DNA of 64,000 bases from positions 1 through 64,000 of the IMG/VR virus record IMGVR_UViG_3300049432_000156, one strand, 5' to 3'. The notes beneath the pieces are model-generated. The model searched no databases, was not told where the DNA came from, and saw only the letters and a list, made by a program, of their open reading frames with translations. The DNA is from a virus. Below are positions 38,565-48,507 of this stretch, one piece after another. The position numbers and the translations under genes were made by a program. Position 1 is the first letter of the stretch. Every line of letters starts with the position of its first letter.

Positions 38565-40848
38565 TGCAGCAGCCTCCACCGAGACCGGCCACCTTCAGTC
38601 TGTATCCGAAGTAGCGGCCTCTCGCCGCAGTGAAAAACGCCGCATCCATTCCGGGTCTCGTCATGTTTGCCTGATGCTCTGCGGCGGAAAATTCACTCAA
38701 ACATCTAAGCTCCACACCTTGTTCAATCACTCCATTCGGCTGAACGTTTCTCATCAGTTTCCAACTTGGGCAATTCGGCTCTGCTGCAAAGCCGATGTAA
38801 CCGTACAATAGATTCGGTGAAGTCTGCGGCTCCGCACGATAGGAAACCTTGACTTCACGGCACGACTTTTCTCCATCAACTCGCAAGTCCTCCATGCCAC
38901 TTTGGATCACAGAATCGTATCCCCTAAACACATAGAGGCCGTTGACCAATTGCTCTCGGTAGAAAATTCCATCTTCGTATTGTTTCAAACATCGGTCGCT
39001 GGTATCTGCCATCACGAAAATTTTTCGGCCAGTGCAACCCTTGCAAAAATCCTCAGCCGTTCGATTACCCAAGATGGCGCACAGCGAATCCGTGTCCGCC
39101 GGCAGCGACGGGTCTTCGGTCTCGTTCCAGATGCAGGTCGGGCTTGCGGTTGCTTCAACATCGCTCTCGGTTGGTTCGCCTTCCTTGATGGTCGGCGGAA
39201 GTTCATTGCGTTCGCAGACACCAAGTTCTTCCAGCCAATCCGCCACGGTCGGCAGCCGGTCGGATTCAAAAATGCAAAAAGCCGAGAAGCCGTGATCCAC
39301 GAGATCGGCGGCTTCCTGTTGCCGGGTGAGATTGAACACCAACGAGACGTTCGGGCATGAGTTGTCACCGGTTGGCCAGGACCACCAAAGCTCTTTGAGC
39401 ACCGAGTTGTAACCGCCCGTGACAAGGTCGCACGCATCGTTGTTCAGGGGGCCATACGACGTTTCAAACTCGTCGATGCCGGCGAAGATGACCGGTGACG
39501 TCGCGCGCATCCAGCCGACTTCAATCGGAGACGCATCGGCCAGCGTCATCAGGAGAATCTTATCCTCGCTCAGGTAGTAAATCTGCTCGCCCGTGTTCAC
39601 CAGCGAGAACTTGTATTTGCACGCATCCGGCCCACGATAAATCGTCTCGAAATTAAAAACTTCACCGGAAGAAACCAGCGACCCGCGGTGAATCGCCTGG
39701 TCTGAGAAGCAGTAAAGATAATCACCAAGGACTTCCATCCTGAGAATCCGCTCCCCGCTACCGATGTCTTGGAAGCCGGCCAGGGAATCGGTTGTCGGAA
39801 TGAACGAGATCGGGTTCTTGTAGTCCGACCAGACGACACGGTGCGGATAGTAAGAACCGTCCTGCTCCACGTCAGCAAGGAACATGAACCCCTTGAACTC
39901 GGCCAGGCAACCGACCTTGGTGATGTTCAAATCTTCCAAGTCCGGGATCGGGCGCGCGCTCCACAAATCGCAGTTACTCCCGTCTCCGGGCTGTGGAGAG
40001 TCATCGAAATACCACCAGAGCGGAGGGTCGAAATCGTTTGAAAGTACGAGGATGTTGTCCATCTGCGCGGAGAGGAACCGGCGCTGCGAACAACCGGTGC
40101 AATCCAGCGTCGCATCGACCGTTCCTCCAAGACCGTCCGCCAGAATTCGCCAGTTGCCCGTGCGCTCGTTCAACGAATACAGACGGCTCTTTGTTCCCGC
40201 GATGAGCTTCCGGAAGTTGCGCGGACTCCTGAACTCTGCCAGATAAGTGATGGCCTCACGGCAACCGCCTCTCACCAATGGGACTTCGCCACAGTACAGA
40301 TACTCGTAACCGAAAGTCGGTGAATAGATGCCTTCATACGGTCCATACGGGTATCCTTCGGTCACGAATCCAGACTCGCCTTCATGGCACATTGTCCGAT
40401 AGTACGTGAGCGGTGGAAAATCGTAATAGAAATAGGCGAAGCACGCGTTGTTGGCCGTGACCCCGAACGGAAATGCTCCGTAAGGGTCTCCGGGGTGATT
40501 CACGTAGTCTGACGTGAAGATGTCGTACCCAGGATTGTATCCGGTCGGGTGATGATAGCTGTAGGCGTAGTGATCGAATTCACCGCCCCCCGAGAGGAAG
40601 GCCGAGTAGCCTTCGTAATATAGCTGGCTTGAAAATAATTGATCTGCCAACGATTCGTTGTTGTAGCTCTGGTTGACGCCGTCGAGAAGCTTGACCCATC
40701 CGCCGCGCCGGCATCGCTTTCCTATCGCGCGCACCGACATGTTCTTCACCAAGACGAAACTTCCGGCACCGGTTGAATCCGGCAACGATCTGATGTCAAA
40801 AAGCCCCGTCAAGGGCCTTACCGGAACCAAAGCGTATTTCGATGGCAT
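38524..40848 (-). CDS. Tail nozzle/stabilisation-like protein
   Basis: A 774 aa Cys-rich protein composed of repeating beta strands (KLIAGTKSRLYSLNERTGNWRILADG; GFMFLADVEQ...RVVWSDYKNPISFIP; GDYLYCFSDQAIHRG), i.e. beta-propeller-like. These short blade motifs are typical of podovirus tail nozzle proteins (T7 gp12 / P22 gp10). A C-terminal ~170 aa region has more cysteines (CIWNETEDP, CAILGNRTAEDFCKGC). Position beside the adaptor-type protein supports the call. Confidence 0.65.
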   Translation of the reverse strand: MPSKYALVPVRPLTGLFDIRSLPDSTGAGSFVLVKNMSVRAIGKRCRRGGWVKLLDGVNQSYNNESLADQLFSSQLYYEGYSAFLSGGGEFDHYAYSYHHPTGYNPGYDIFTSDYVNHPGDPYGAFPFGVTANNACFAYFYYDFPPLTYYRTMCHEGESGFVTEGYPYGPYEGIYSPTFGYEYLYCGEVPLVRGGCREAITYLAEFRSPRNFRKLIAGTKSRLYSLNERTGNWRILADGLGGTVDATLDCTGCSQRRFLSAQMDNILVLSNDFDPPLWWYFDDSPQPGDGSNCDLWSARPIPDLEDLNITKVGCLAEFKGFMFLADVEQDGSYYPHRVVWSDYKNPISFIPTTDSLAGFQDIGSGERILRMEVLGDYLYCFSDQAIHRGSLVSSGEVFNFETIYRGPDACKYKFSLVNTGEQIYYLSEDKILLMTLADASPIEVGWMRATSPVIFAGIDEFETSYGPLNNDACDLVTGGYNSVLKELWWSWPTGDNSCPNVSLVFNLTRQQEAADLVDHGFSAFCIFESDRLPTVADWLEELGVCERNELPPTIKEGEPTESDVEATASPTCIWNETEDPSLPADTDSLCAILGNRTAEDFCKGCTGRKIFVMADTSDRCLKQYEDGIFYREQLVNGLYVFRGYDSVIQSGMEDLRVDGEKSCREVKVSYRAEPQTSPNLLYGYIGFAAEPNCPSWKLMRNVQPNGVIEQGVELRCLSEFSAAEHQANMTRPGMDAAFFTAARGRYFGYRLKVAGLGGGCCISGVGLSVAKSEF

Positions 40849-40854
40849 TTCGCG

Positions 40855-41379
40855 TCACGTCTTTATGATGAATGTACCGACTGTGAAAGGCGGAAGATTG
40901 TTATGCGCCGCGTCTGCCCCGGTCACAGAGGTATCCAATGTTTGGGTCGGGCCGTATTGCAATCCATTGGCGCCGCCGTTATTGGCGTCTTTGACCACGA
41001 GCGGATAGAACAGGTGCGTGTGCGCTGGCATCTCAGGAATTGTAAGAACATGAGTTTCTTCTCCACCGGTATCGCCGATGGCCCGGGTGCTGTTCTTGCC
41101 CATCAGGAACATCCCACGGAGGTCTGGAAGGTTGAATGTCGTCGAGCCGTTTCCGTTGCCGAAGGTTGTCCCGATGACAGCCAGCAATTGTGGGTAGGCC
41201 GCGCGTTCAATCTCCCTGCCATCGCAATAAAGCCAGCCGTTCGGAATCACGGTGGTCGGTTGCCAGACGACGATGCCGACTGGAAGAGCGGCGACTTCCC
41301 GGATGAAGGTGTCGGTCAAAGTGCCGTCTGGATTCAGTGCCCATGTGAAAAAGTCGCATAGCATCTTGGGCATCTGCAA
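40855..41379 (-). CDS. Phage tail collar-domain protein
   Basis: A 174 aa protein with the collar signature PVGIVVWQPTTVIPNGWLYCDGREIERAAYPQLLAVIGTTFGNGNGSTTFNLPDLRGMFLMG. By family it is a fibre or collar tip protein involved in host attachment. Short for a fibre, so it may be a fibre tip or a fragment of a longer one. The GTTF.. and C-terminal strand (TVGTFIIKT) close the domain. Confidence 0.85.
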   Translation of the reverse strand: MQMPKMLCDFFTWALNPDGTLTDTFIREVAALPVGIVVWQPTTVIPNGWLYCDGREIERAAYPQLLAVIGTTFGNGNGSTTFNLPDLRGMFLMGKNSTRAIGDTGGEETHVLTIPEMPAHTHLFYPLVVKDANNGGANGLQYGPTQTLDTSVTGADAAHNNLPPFTVGTFIIKT

Positions 41380-41450
41380 AAAAACGCGCAGAAGCCTATC
41401 GCAAAGCGATGACGTACCCGATGGGACTATCGCGCAGAATTCGGCGGGTT

Positions 41451-42203
41451 TCAGAGGGCTTGGGATAAATCCCTCCTTTCTACCGGCTTGCCGAAGCGTT
41501 TGACAATCGTTCTCGTGTCCAAATTCAAAACTTCAGACCATTCAGAAAGGCACTTTGTCTCACCGCGAATCGTCAGCATTTTGTTGTTTCGCTTGTTCCT
41601 GTTCTGCTCCAGTGGAGTCGCCCACCGAACATTCAATGCCCAATGATGCGCCAAGCAATCGGCGCAACATCCACACGAATAACTGCCATCATTGTCAATC
41701 CGGTCAACCGAGTGTTCGCTTGACGGTTTAGCACCCAGCAGAAGGATGATATTTGCAGGCGAGGATTTCAAAAATTCGCATATTGCGATTCCCCTTCCTC
41801 CGTACCTGTCGAAGGCGGGATTGTTCTCATTGCAGCAACGCTGGTTTCTTGATGTCCAAGTGTAGCCGGCTGGCGTGCAGGCTAGACCGTGAACCTTATG
41901 TTCTTCACTGGCTCTTTCTTTTTGCAAGCAGCTACAGGATGCCGTATTGCCTTGCTTCAAATTCGTTGCGCTGGCTGTCGTTGGCTTACCACAATCACAA
42001 ATGCAATCCCATTCTGGATGGAGACCTTTTTTCTCGGACAGTTTCACGACCGTCAGTTTACCAAACCGACGACCTGTTAGATCATCCATCCTACCGGCAT
42101 CGCAGCAGGGTTTGCTACAGAACCGGATTGGCTTGCGAGCGGTCGGCCTGCGTTCTCTGGTGAACTGAACACCGCACTGCTCGCATGTAAATTGGAAAGG
42201 CAT
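41451..42203 (-). CDS. HNH homing endonuclease
   Basis: A 250 aa HNH protein. CEQCGVQFTR and CSKPCCDAG are an N-terminal zinc finger; the core runs TGRRFGKLTVVKLSEKKG, CICDCGKPTTA, CNENNPAFDRYGGRGIAIC, and RIDNDGSYSCGCC, HWALNVRWATP. C-terminal (RGETKCLSEWSEVLNLDTRTIVKRFG) is a NUMOD-like DNA-binding part. Two bases after the adaptor-type gene and 71 bp ahead of the collar gene: an insertion in the tail operon. Confidence 0.88.
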   Translation of the reverse strand: MPFQFTCEQCGVQFTRERRPTARKPIRFCSKPCCDAGRMDDLTGRRFGKLTVVKLSEKKGLHPEWDCICDCGKPTTASATNLKQGNTASCSCLQKERASEEHKVHGLACTPAGYTWTSRNQRCCNENNPAFDRYGGRGIAICEFLKSSPANIILLLGAKPSSEHSVDRIDNDGSYSCGCCADCLAHHWALNVRWATPLEQNRNKRNNKMLTIRGETKCLSEWSEVLNLDTRTIVKRFGKPVERRDLSQAL

Positions 42204-42205
42204 GG

Positions 42206-43645
42206 TTATGAATACGTGACGTGGATGGGCGATTGTGGTGTTCCGACAAGGGTAGCTGGCGGGTCTTCAAAACCGTTGAACTCGTATTCCCCGTGGGGAC
42301 AAGTTGGATTTCCGTCGCTCTTGGCGTAACGGATTTGGATTTGAACACCTGATTGCCACACGAACATAATTATAACTCCGCCTGCCGGCCCTACTCCACC
42401 TCCGCGTCCAAGACGCATGGCTGCGAAATGCCCCGGTATAACCGGAGATGCGATGCTGTCCCAAAAGTTAACGCCCTGGACCATTACGCCATCAATGGGA
42501 GATTCGTCGGTAAGTGCATTGAAAGCAGCAGCGCCATCGACAGAATGGATGGTGTCCGGATACGGTTCAACGCATGGGTCACTGCATTCCAATGCCGCTT
42601 GCGCTTGCTCAGTTGCCGCCGCGAGGGCGAGCGCGTCAGCCTCTTCCTGAGTCGCCGCTGAATACGCCCCGGCTGCAATCGTCACTTCGACCGGCGAACC
42701 GGTGAGGTCTTCCGCACATTCGGCCACGAACGTCTGCGCCGTGTTCAGGAAGCTCTCGATTTGCGCCACACCGGATGACACCGCACATGACTCCCCGACT
42801 CCAACCGGATACGGATTGTCCGGGTAAATCTGCACAAGCTCCGACAAATCCAATCCTTCGATGCAAATCCTCGTTGCGCGTGGTTTCAAGTCCTGTTCCT
42901 CGCGAAAGATGATGTCGCCCGCCTTCATCCGGTAATCGGCGTACAGCTTGTCAGCACTCGCCTGGTCCTTGTCCACCCGCCTGGCCACTTCACTCTCCAC
43001 GTAGCAGGCGACAGCATCCTTCAAATCGTCATCATCTAACACATAATCGTTGTCGAGATAGGAACGGCGGATTCCGCGAGAATGCACCCCTACCACCCAA
43101 TTGCATGGGAAGCGAGGGAACAACCAGATTTTATTGGCCGGTCCTACGGCAAAGTATTTCTCAGAACTGATAAATTCACAGGCGTCTTCCGGCAACGCTG
43201 GCAAATATGGTGGGGCACAACCTTCGTTGCCTCCAATGTTGTAGCCGCAGTACGCGGGGTCTCTGGTGTAGGCCGATAAGGAAAACACTGACGAAGGAAC
43301 ACATCCAGTCTGCGCGCATCGGCACTGTTCATAAAGGCAAGACAACTTTTCCAATGATGCCGATTCATAGAAATACCTTCGGCACCTGCAAGAAGGCTCG
43401 AACGCATAAATCGCTCCAATGCGTCCGCGACAGCCTTGAATGACTGATAATCCACAGTCGTCCGCGCTCTGATCTTTGTCGTAGAAGTTGACGTTCAGAA
43501 GCTGATACGACTCTACGTAAGTTTGAAGCTGGATCAGGGAGTTAACCACCAGATTGCGAAACAATGGTACGCGCTGTTCAGCCATGCCCTCGGGGAACAC
43601 CAGATTGAAGATGTCCCGCTTGAAAGCTGAGAAGGTAATCATCAT
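42206..43645 (-). CDS. Tail adaptor/connector-like protein with DUF5977
   Basis: A 479 aa protein. The N-terminal ~280 residues (FKRDIFNLVFPEGMAEQRVPLFRNLVVNSLIQLQTYVESY... DLKDAVACYVESEVARRV) look like the head-tail adaptor/gp4- or tubular-A-type proteins of podoviruses. Around 309-352 a DUF5977 domain reads SPVEVTIAAGAYSAATQEE and ADALALAAATEQAQAALEC. C-terminal ~110 residues form another domain. Cys-rich throughout. Forms the tail base by inference. Confidence 0.6.
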   Translation of the reverse strand: MMITFSAFKRDIFNLVFPEGMAEQRVPLFRNLVVNSLIQLQTYVESYQLLNVNFYDKDQSADDCGLSVIQGCRGRIGAIYAFEPSCRCRRYFYESASLEKLSCLYEQCRCAQTGCVPSSVFSLSAYTRDPAYCGYNIGGNEGCAPPYLPALPEDACEFISSEKYFAVGPANKIWLFPRFPCNWVVGVHSRGIRRSYLDNDYVLDDDDLKDAVACYVESEVARRVDKDQASADKLYADYRMKAGDIIFREEQDLKPRATRICIEGLDLSELVQIYPDNPYPVGVGESCAVSSGVAQIESFLNTAQTFVAECAEDLTGSPVEVTIAAGAYSAATQEEADALALAAATEQAQAALECSDPCVEPYPDTIHSVDGAAAFNALTDESPIDGVMVQGVNFWDSIASPVIPGHFAAMRLGRGGGVGPAGGVIIMFVWQSGVQIQIRYAKSDGNPTCPHGEYEFNGFEDPPATLVGTPQSPIHVTYS

Positions 43646-44148
43646 GGCGCAGGTGACGGCCCGGATGGCGCTGGTGGACTCGGAGCTTTGGCCGGCGGGA
43701 TACGACCCACGCGCGGCTTCGAGAATGAACTCGGCACCTCTAAGGGCTGAACTCTCTGCTGCCCAGCTTGCTGCTGCGCCTGGTTCGGCGATGAAATCAC
43801 GTTCGGCCCGGGCACCACTGTGCTACCGACGGCGGCTGCGCCCGCAGCACGAATGGCTTGGAGTTGTTGAAACGGGATTGGCCCCAGACTCTCCCGATCC
43901 CGCACTGGCGATGATCCCAAAGAGGACTGAGAGGTTTTTTTTTGTGCCAGCCATGAATTATACTCGGCCTCCGTCAACGGTATCACCCCGCCGGTGTGCG
44001 TCTTCACCGCGCGATCAAGCTCAGCGATTAAATACCCATCAGACGTCGCCAGAATTCCGTAGGTGCCGCCGATGTCCTCGAACGGCGCCTTCGACCCGTT
44101 CGGAAGATAAAGCGCGGATTGAACCAGTTCCTTCAAATACCATTTCAT
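43642..44148 (-). CDS. Small virion-operon protein
   Basis: A 168 aa protein, ATG 44148 (M of MKWYLKELVQ). N-terminal 60 residues folded (DIGGTYGILATSDGYLIAELD), middle helical (LTEAEYNSWLAQKK), Pro/Gln-rich tail. It overlaps the adaptor gene by four bases. No family recognised. Confidence 0.5.
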   Translation of the reverse strand: MKWYLKELVQSALYLPNGSKAPFEDIGGTYGILATSDGYLIAELDRAVKTHTGGVIPLTEAEYNSWLAQKKTSQSSLGSSPVRDRESLGPIPFQQLQAIRAAGAAAVGSTVVPGPNVISSPNQAQQQAGQQRVQPLEVPSSFSKPRVGRIPPAKAPSPPAPSGPSPAP

Positions 44149-45110
44149 GGCGTCGAGAGTGCAGGGTCGGGCGTCGGGACGCAAGCGGGTTGTGCGTGGT
44201 CTTTGCGACTCCACCATTTGCCATTGTGCCACGAAGACTTCGCCAAGTTTTCCTCGTACCAAAGAGGCTGGAGATTCGTGAAATGGAACGCGGCTTTCTG
44301 ACCTTCGAGAGTTGCCATGTTGTGAGCCGCAATCGGCACTTTATGATCCAAGACCCAACAGCCGGGTCTGCGCGCCCTGTTGTTCCAAGTCATTCCCGGT
44401 TTGAATTGCGATTCGATATGCTTGATGAGCGCCACGCGGTCGCACCCAACCAGGTCCATCGTGTGCGCCTGCTTCCTTGCGCCATTGAGTGCCGACAGCA
44501 ATCTGATACGCAAATCCGCGACGAGTTTGTAATGAGGGTCAGTGCGGTATTTCTTAATCAGCCATTTGCTCTGATACTTGCTGATTTTCTTGCGGTTCTT
44601 TTTCCGATACACCTTGCAAGCCGCTAAAACTTTTGCGCGATACTCTGGATTCGCCCATGACTTCTGGTGGTTCTCCTTGTCGAAGTTCGGGTTTCTACGC
44701 AAGGCACCTTCCCGATATTTGCGAGCGATGGCTCTCTTTTCTTCGGGGCTTCTTAGCGCATTTCTGGCCAGTTGCTTGACTCGGTTGTTCTCACGCACAC
44801 GCTCAATGTTCTTCGCCTTCCAACGCTCCACGTTCTCCTTGTGCCTTTTCTTATTGGCGTGATAACGCTTGCGGTGGTAGCTCCGCATCCGGTCCCGGTT
44901 ACGCGCGTAGTACTCACGCCACGGTTTTTTTCGGACGCCCTCCGAGTTTCCCATTTCGCCTGACGGCTCGGATTTTTTTGGCTGACCGCGAGAGTCCTCC
45001 GATTTTCCCGCCGAGTCTTCCAAGGGCAACTGCGTGTTTGTTTTTTGAGCGCATAGCATTTGCCAGAACATATAAACCAAAAGCGGTCTTGGCAAGTTAT
45101 ATTTTCGCAT
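44145..45110 (-). CDS. Large basic HNH endonuclease
   Basis: A ~321 aa protein. N-terminal ~170 residues are strongly Lys/Arg-rich (YARNRDRMRSYHRKRYHANKK), probably DNA-contacting; the C-terminal HNH part shows RTDPHYKLVADLRIRLLSALNG, DLVGCDRVALIKHIESQF, GCWVLDHKVPIAA (DH pair) and FTNLQPLWYEEN. It lies between MCP and the small virion gene, directly downstream of the MCP terminator. GTG 45119 is an alternative start. Confidence 0.82.
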   Translation of the reverse strand: MRKYNLPRPLLVYMFWQMLCAQKTNTQLPLEDSAGKSEDSRGQPKKSEPSGEMGNSEGVRKKPWREYYARNRDRMRSYHRKRYHANKKRHKENVERWKAKNIERVRENNRVKQLARNALRSPEEKRAIARKYREGALRRNPNFDKENHQKSWANPEYRAKVLAACKVYRKKNRKKISKYQSKWLIKKYRTDPHYKLVADLRIRLLSALNGARKQAHTMDLVGCDRVALIKHIESQFKPGMTWNNRARRPGCWVLDHKVPIAAHNMATLEGQKAAFHFTNLQPLWYEENLAKSSWHNGKWWSRKDHAQPACVPTPDPALSTP

Positions 45111-45118
45111 AAGCGCCA

Positions 45119-45146
45119 CAAAAAAGCCCAGCCGTAAAGCTGGGCT
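45119..45146 (-). terminator. Intrinsic terminator after MCP gene
   Basis: On the minus strand AGCCCAGC (45146-45139) and GCTGGGCT (45132-45125) form an 8 bp stem with six-base loop, followed by a T-run. It closes the capsid gene and precedes the HNH gene, so transcripts of the latter must read through or start nearby. Confidence 0.85.
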
Positions 45147-45167
45147 GTGAAATCATTCGAGCCAGAA

Positions 45168-46868
45168 TCAGTACGGTTCGTACAAATCCGTATAGACTCC
45201 AACTTTTGCGGTCGTGCCAGGCACGACGGACGCAAAATTTTCCAACACCAACGATGACTGAGGACAATCAACGACGGCGGTCCATGTCGTCGAGTTGAGC
45301 GTGACGGTGCTGGTCGGCCTTTCCATGACGCACGCGAACGACTCGTCGATGCGCGCCAAGTCCGCGAGCGCCCCGCTGGTAAACTGCTTGCGGTTCGATG
45401 CGATGATTCCCGGGTAGATGTTCGGCCAGTCCAAAAACCAGAGGAACTTGCCGCTACCTTCCATACCTGCGGTTGTTGCCGCCGCCGCGAGGTCGTCAAA
45501 ATACCAGTGAGTGATGACGTTGAGCGTCACACCCTGCGGCCAGAGCAAACGGTATGAGTTCCATTTCAGCCCCAATTCAGACATCTCACCAGGTGTAACA
45601 TTGACACGTACTGTACCGCCGTACTGCGCATTGAAATACGCGATGAACGCAAGTTCGATTTGATACGCGGTCGTTGAATCCGTGAGGACATCAATCGAGT
45701 GGGTGTCCATGCTTGAACCCTGTGCATCGCGGATTCGGACGAGCTGATAAATCCGATCCATCAGTTCGATCAAATTGATTTTTTGTCCCTGTAAATCCAC
45801 AACGGACCCGCATTCCTGCAACTGCTCGTACACCCCAATCGCATTTGCCCTGAACCCTACGCACCTGCCTTCGGAGCCTGGGAGATAGAGATCGCCACTG
45901 GCATAGGTGGAGATTTGAGGAAGCGAACGGTAAAGCTGTAGGGTCTGGTTCGAGTTGAGGCGCGGATTCCAGAAGAAGGAATTGAGCCATTCGCGTTGGG
46001 CGATTTCACCCAGTTGGCGGTTCCGTTCAGCCAGAGGGACGTCGCCGAAGATGCGGAAGTATTCGTTGTTCTTGACGAGGCGGGCGAAAGTTTCCTCATA
46101 AAGCTGGTCGGAACAGAGCGTGAATCGGGAGGTTTGGATCCAGAACGGCACGCGTTTGTTCGGGTTGAGCGCCGGCCGGTTATGGCACCATTGCTCGAAA
46201 TCATTGATGTTGTTTGTGCCGCGGACCAGGACGCCGCGGGTCGGCAGCGCCGTGGTATTGATGGCGTTGTAGGAAGCCCCGCTGCGCCCTGTGCACGTGA
46301 TGGCCAGGACATTGAGACCTGAGTTTGTGGTGGCAACGCATTGGGTGACTTCCCATGCGGTACGGGCGGAAGAGCCGCCGGCAGTGCGCGAGGCGATATA
46401 GACGTAGTTGCCAACAACGAACCATTGCGGATCCAGTTCGATGTTATTGCGGTTGATGACGAAGAAGGTGGCCGTCGTGGTGTTGCCGATGGAATTGACG
46501 ACCTCCCAGTATTCGGCGTTGATGATGGATTTCTGGCTGGCCAGGATGAATGGCTGGATTTCGTCATAAGAACCGCGGATGGCCTGCTTGGAGACCAGCT
46601 TGCCCATCGGCTTGGCGTTGGCCATAAGCAGGTCGTAGAGGCCGTTGACCCTGGAACCGCACATCTTGAGTTCGAGTTGCGTGGCGAGCAGCGAACTCAT
46701 GTCGCGGAAGTTCCCTTCGCCATCGGTGAAGATGGTGGCAAGGACAGAAGGGGTCGCGGTAACGATTGAGCACTTGGTCAGTGTTCCGCAGGAGGACAGG
46801 GACGTGCCGATTGCCGGGAGACAACGCCCGCCGGTGGAGGTTGAGAAAATGTTTGCCGCGATTGCCAT
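45168..46868 (-). CDS. Major capsid protein
   Basis: A 566 aa protein, directly downstream of the scaffold-like gene and followed by a strong terminator, as highly expressed capsid genes are. Ala/Thr/Asn-rich with mixed alpha/beta segments (FIYCSRIDESFACVMERP near the end; QREWLNSFFWNPRLNSNQ). There is no diagnostic motif; the call rests on position, size and composition. HK97-like fold is assumed. Confidence 0.75.
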   Translation of the reverse strand: MAIAANIFSTSTGGRCLPAIGTSLSSCGTLTKCSIVTATPSVLATIFTDGEGNFRDMSSLLATQLELKMCGSRVNGLYDLLMANAKPMGKLVSKQAIRGSYDEIQPFILASQKSIINAEYWEVVNSIGNTTTATFFVINRNNIELDPQWFVVGNYVYIASRTAGGSSARTAWEVTQCVATTNSGLNVLAITCTGRSGASYNAINTTALPTRGVLVRGTNNINDFEQWCHNRPALNPNKRVPFWIQTSRFTLCSDQLYEETFARLVKNNEYFRIFGDVPLAERNRQLGEIAQREWLNSFFWNPRLNSNQTLQLYRSLPQISTYASGDLYLPGSEGRCVGFRANAIGVYEQLQECGSVVDLQGQKINLIELMDRIYQLVRIRDAQGSSMDTHSIDVLTDSTTAYQIELAFIAYFNAQYGGTVRVNVTPGEMSELGLKWNSYRLLWPQGVTLNVITHWYFDDLAAAATTAGMEGSGKFLWFLDWPNIYPGIIASNRKQFTSGALADLARIDESFACVMERPTSTVTLNSTTWTAVVDCPQSSLVLENFASVVPGTTAKVGVYTDLYEPY

Positions 46869-46917
46869 AGGGTCATCAGGAGCAAATCGACGGCGTCATT
46901 GCCGCAACGATTTGGCC

Positions 46918-48504
46918 TTATGACCTTACGGTTTGAAAGAGCCGCCCCAAAATAACATCTGCTTCGCCTGGGGCCGGTTTACCATCGGTTCCGGTGGCTG
47001 TTTTCACGCTGGCTTTTGACGTGGCCTCCGGGGAAACGATTGTCTCCTTTGTTTTTGCGGGTGTAACCGGCTTCTTATCATCTTTGCCGGGTGCCGATTT
47101 GGCCGCGTCGATCTTCTTGTAACCGAGCCGTTCGGCGGTTGCATTGAACTTTTCGACCTCAGTATCGCGGATTTTTTTGGCCTGATGCGCGTATTTCTGC
47201 GCGAGCAGATTGATGATGTCGTCCTGATCGAGGAACCAGTAGCCGGGCTTTTCATCGGCAGGCAGGTTCCGGTAAGCTAGTCGGCCGATGAACCGTTTCC
47301 CGTCGCGCGCGCGATCCTCGGCAGGCATCCGGGCAATGCGCTGTTCCTGTTCGAGGATGAAATCGGCGATCTCTTTGTGGGCGCCGTTGCGCGCGTCGAA
47401 TTCAACACCGGCGTTCGGGTCGTGGAGCCGGACGATCTCAGCGCTCAGGGCGAACAACACCCCGGCGGTGTGGTTCAGGATGCCGGCTGTGATCGGGTCT
47501 TTCTCGGCCAGAGCCTTCGCGCCATCGGGTTTGTTGAGTTCAGCGGCGACTTCGGGATCGAATTCATTGAGCAACATCCCGACGGATTCGAGCTGCTTCT
47601 GTCGAACGAACGGTTCCAGATTCGCCCGGGCACGGTCTTTCTCCATCTGTTGAAGCTTTTCGTTCATCGGCTTCACCGCTTGCGCGGAGATGTCGCGTGC
47701 GCGCAGATTCACCTTGGCATCCACCCAATCGTCTTCGTCCACTTCCGGTTCGATCCGCGCGAAGAATTCGTTGTGTTCCTCGGCGTCGGGATTGAATTTC
47801 TGGCCCGGATTCTCCTTCGCCCAGGTCTTCGTGTACTCTTGGATGTCGGTGAGCGACTTCAGATATTTGGACGTTACGCCCTTGTAACGGTCGGGCTGCG
47901 AGGCTTCGAGTTCCTGATAAACGTCGAATTGCCGGCGTTCGGCGGAGGAAAGGGCTTCACGTGGGTCTGTAGGCTTGACGACGGCGGGCGAGGCTTCCTG
48001 CCTGAGCATTTTGGAAACGGCATTGGTCGCGGCCTCGGCAGCGGCAGCCGCGGCGCGCTCGGTGATCTCGTTTCGATCCGCACCCCGCGCTCGTGCTCGG
48101 GGTGAACTTGTTTTGTCGTCAACCTTCGGTTTGACCAATGCCGTTTCTTCTGCTGGTTTCTCCGCTGTTTTCTCTGCTGGCTTTTCCTCCTTGGGTTTGC
48201 GAGATTTGAACAACTTCTCGGCAATGCCTTCCCCGGCTTTCTTGAACGCTTCCTGCTCGGCGGCTTCGCGTTCCTCCCGGGACTTCTTTTCTTCCGGCTT
48301 CTCTTCGGGCTTCGGGGGTTCCTCCGCCTTCTCCTTTTTCTCCGGCTTCTTTCCGTCATCCTCCGCGATGGGCGGCAGTTCACGGCCTTTGATGACCGGC
48401 GCGTCGGACATGTCCATCTGGCCGGCGAGGGATTCGAGCAGCGTAGGGGTTTTCCCTAGGTCTTGGGCGGGCGCGTTTGCTGGAGGATTAGCGATTTCTG
48501 GCAT
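46918..48504 (-). CDS. Scaffold-like protein
   Basis: A 528 aa highly charged protein. Residues 50-150 are Lys/Glu-rich (DDGKKPEKKEKAEEPPKPEE...), a long helical middle (AERRQFDVYQELEASQPDRYKG; KYLKSLTDIQEYTKTWAKENPGQKF) follows, and the tail is Lys/Pro/Thr-rich. Position just 5' of the MCP in the transcription order, composition and length suit a scaffolding or internal head protein; no protease domain seen. Confidence 0.6.
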   Translation of the reverse strand: MPEIANPPANAPAQDLGKTPTLLESLAGQMDMSDAPVIKGRELPPIAEDDGKKPEKKEKAEEPPKPEEKPEEKKSREEREAAEQEAFKKAGEGIAEKLFKSRKPKEEKPAEKTAEKPAEETALVKPKVDDKTSSPRARARGADRNEITERAAAAAAEAATNAVSKMLRQEASPAVVKPTDPREALSSAERRQFDVYQELEASQPDRYKGVTSKYLKSLTDIQEYTKTWAKENPGQKFNPDAEEHNEFFARIEPEVDEDDWVDAKVNLRARDISAQAVKPMNEKLQQMEKDRARANLEPFVRQKQLESVGMLLNEFDPEVAAELNKPDGAKALAEKDPITAGILNHTAGVLFALSAEIVRLHDPNAGVEFDARNGAHKEIADFILEQEQRIARMPAEDRARDGKRFIGRLAYRNLPADEKPGYWFLDQDDIINLLAQKYAHQAKKIRDTEVEKFNATAERLGYKKIDAAKSAPGKDDKKPVTPAKTKETIVSPEATSKASVKTATGTDGKPAPGEADVILGRLFQTVRS

Positions 48505-48507
48505 AGG

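Noticed and set aside
38218-38811. 197 aa plus-strand frame overlapping the HNH gene
   Set aside because: Different frame of the HNH gene and antisense to the nozzle gene; no motif.
43554-44627. 357 aa plus-strand frame
   Set aside because: Runs across three minus-strand genes antisense; no start signal or motif.
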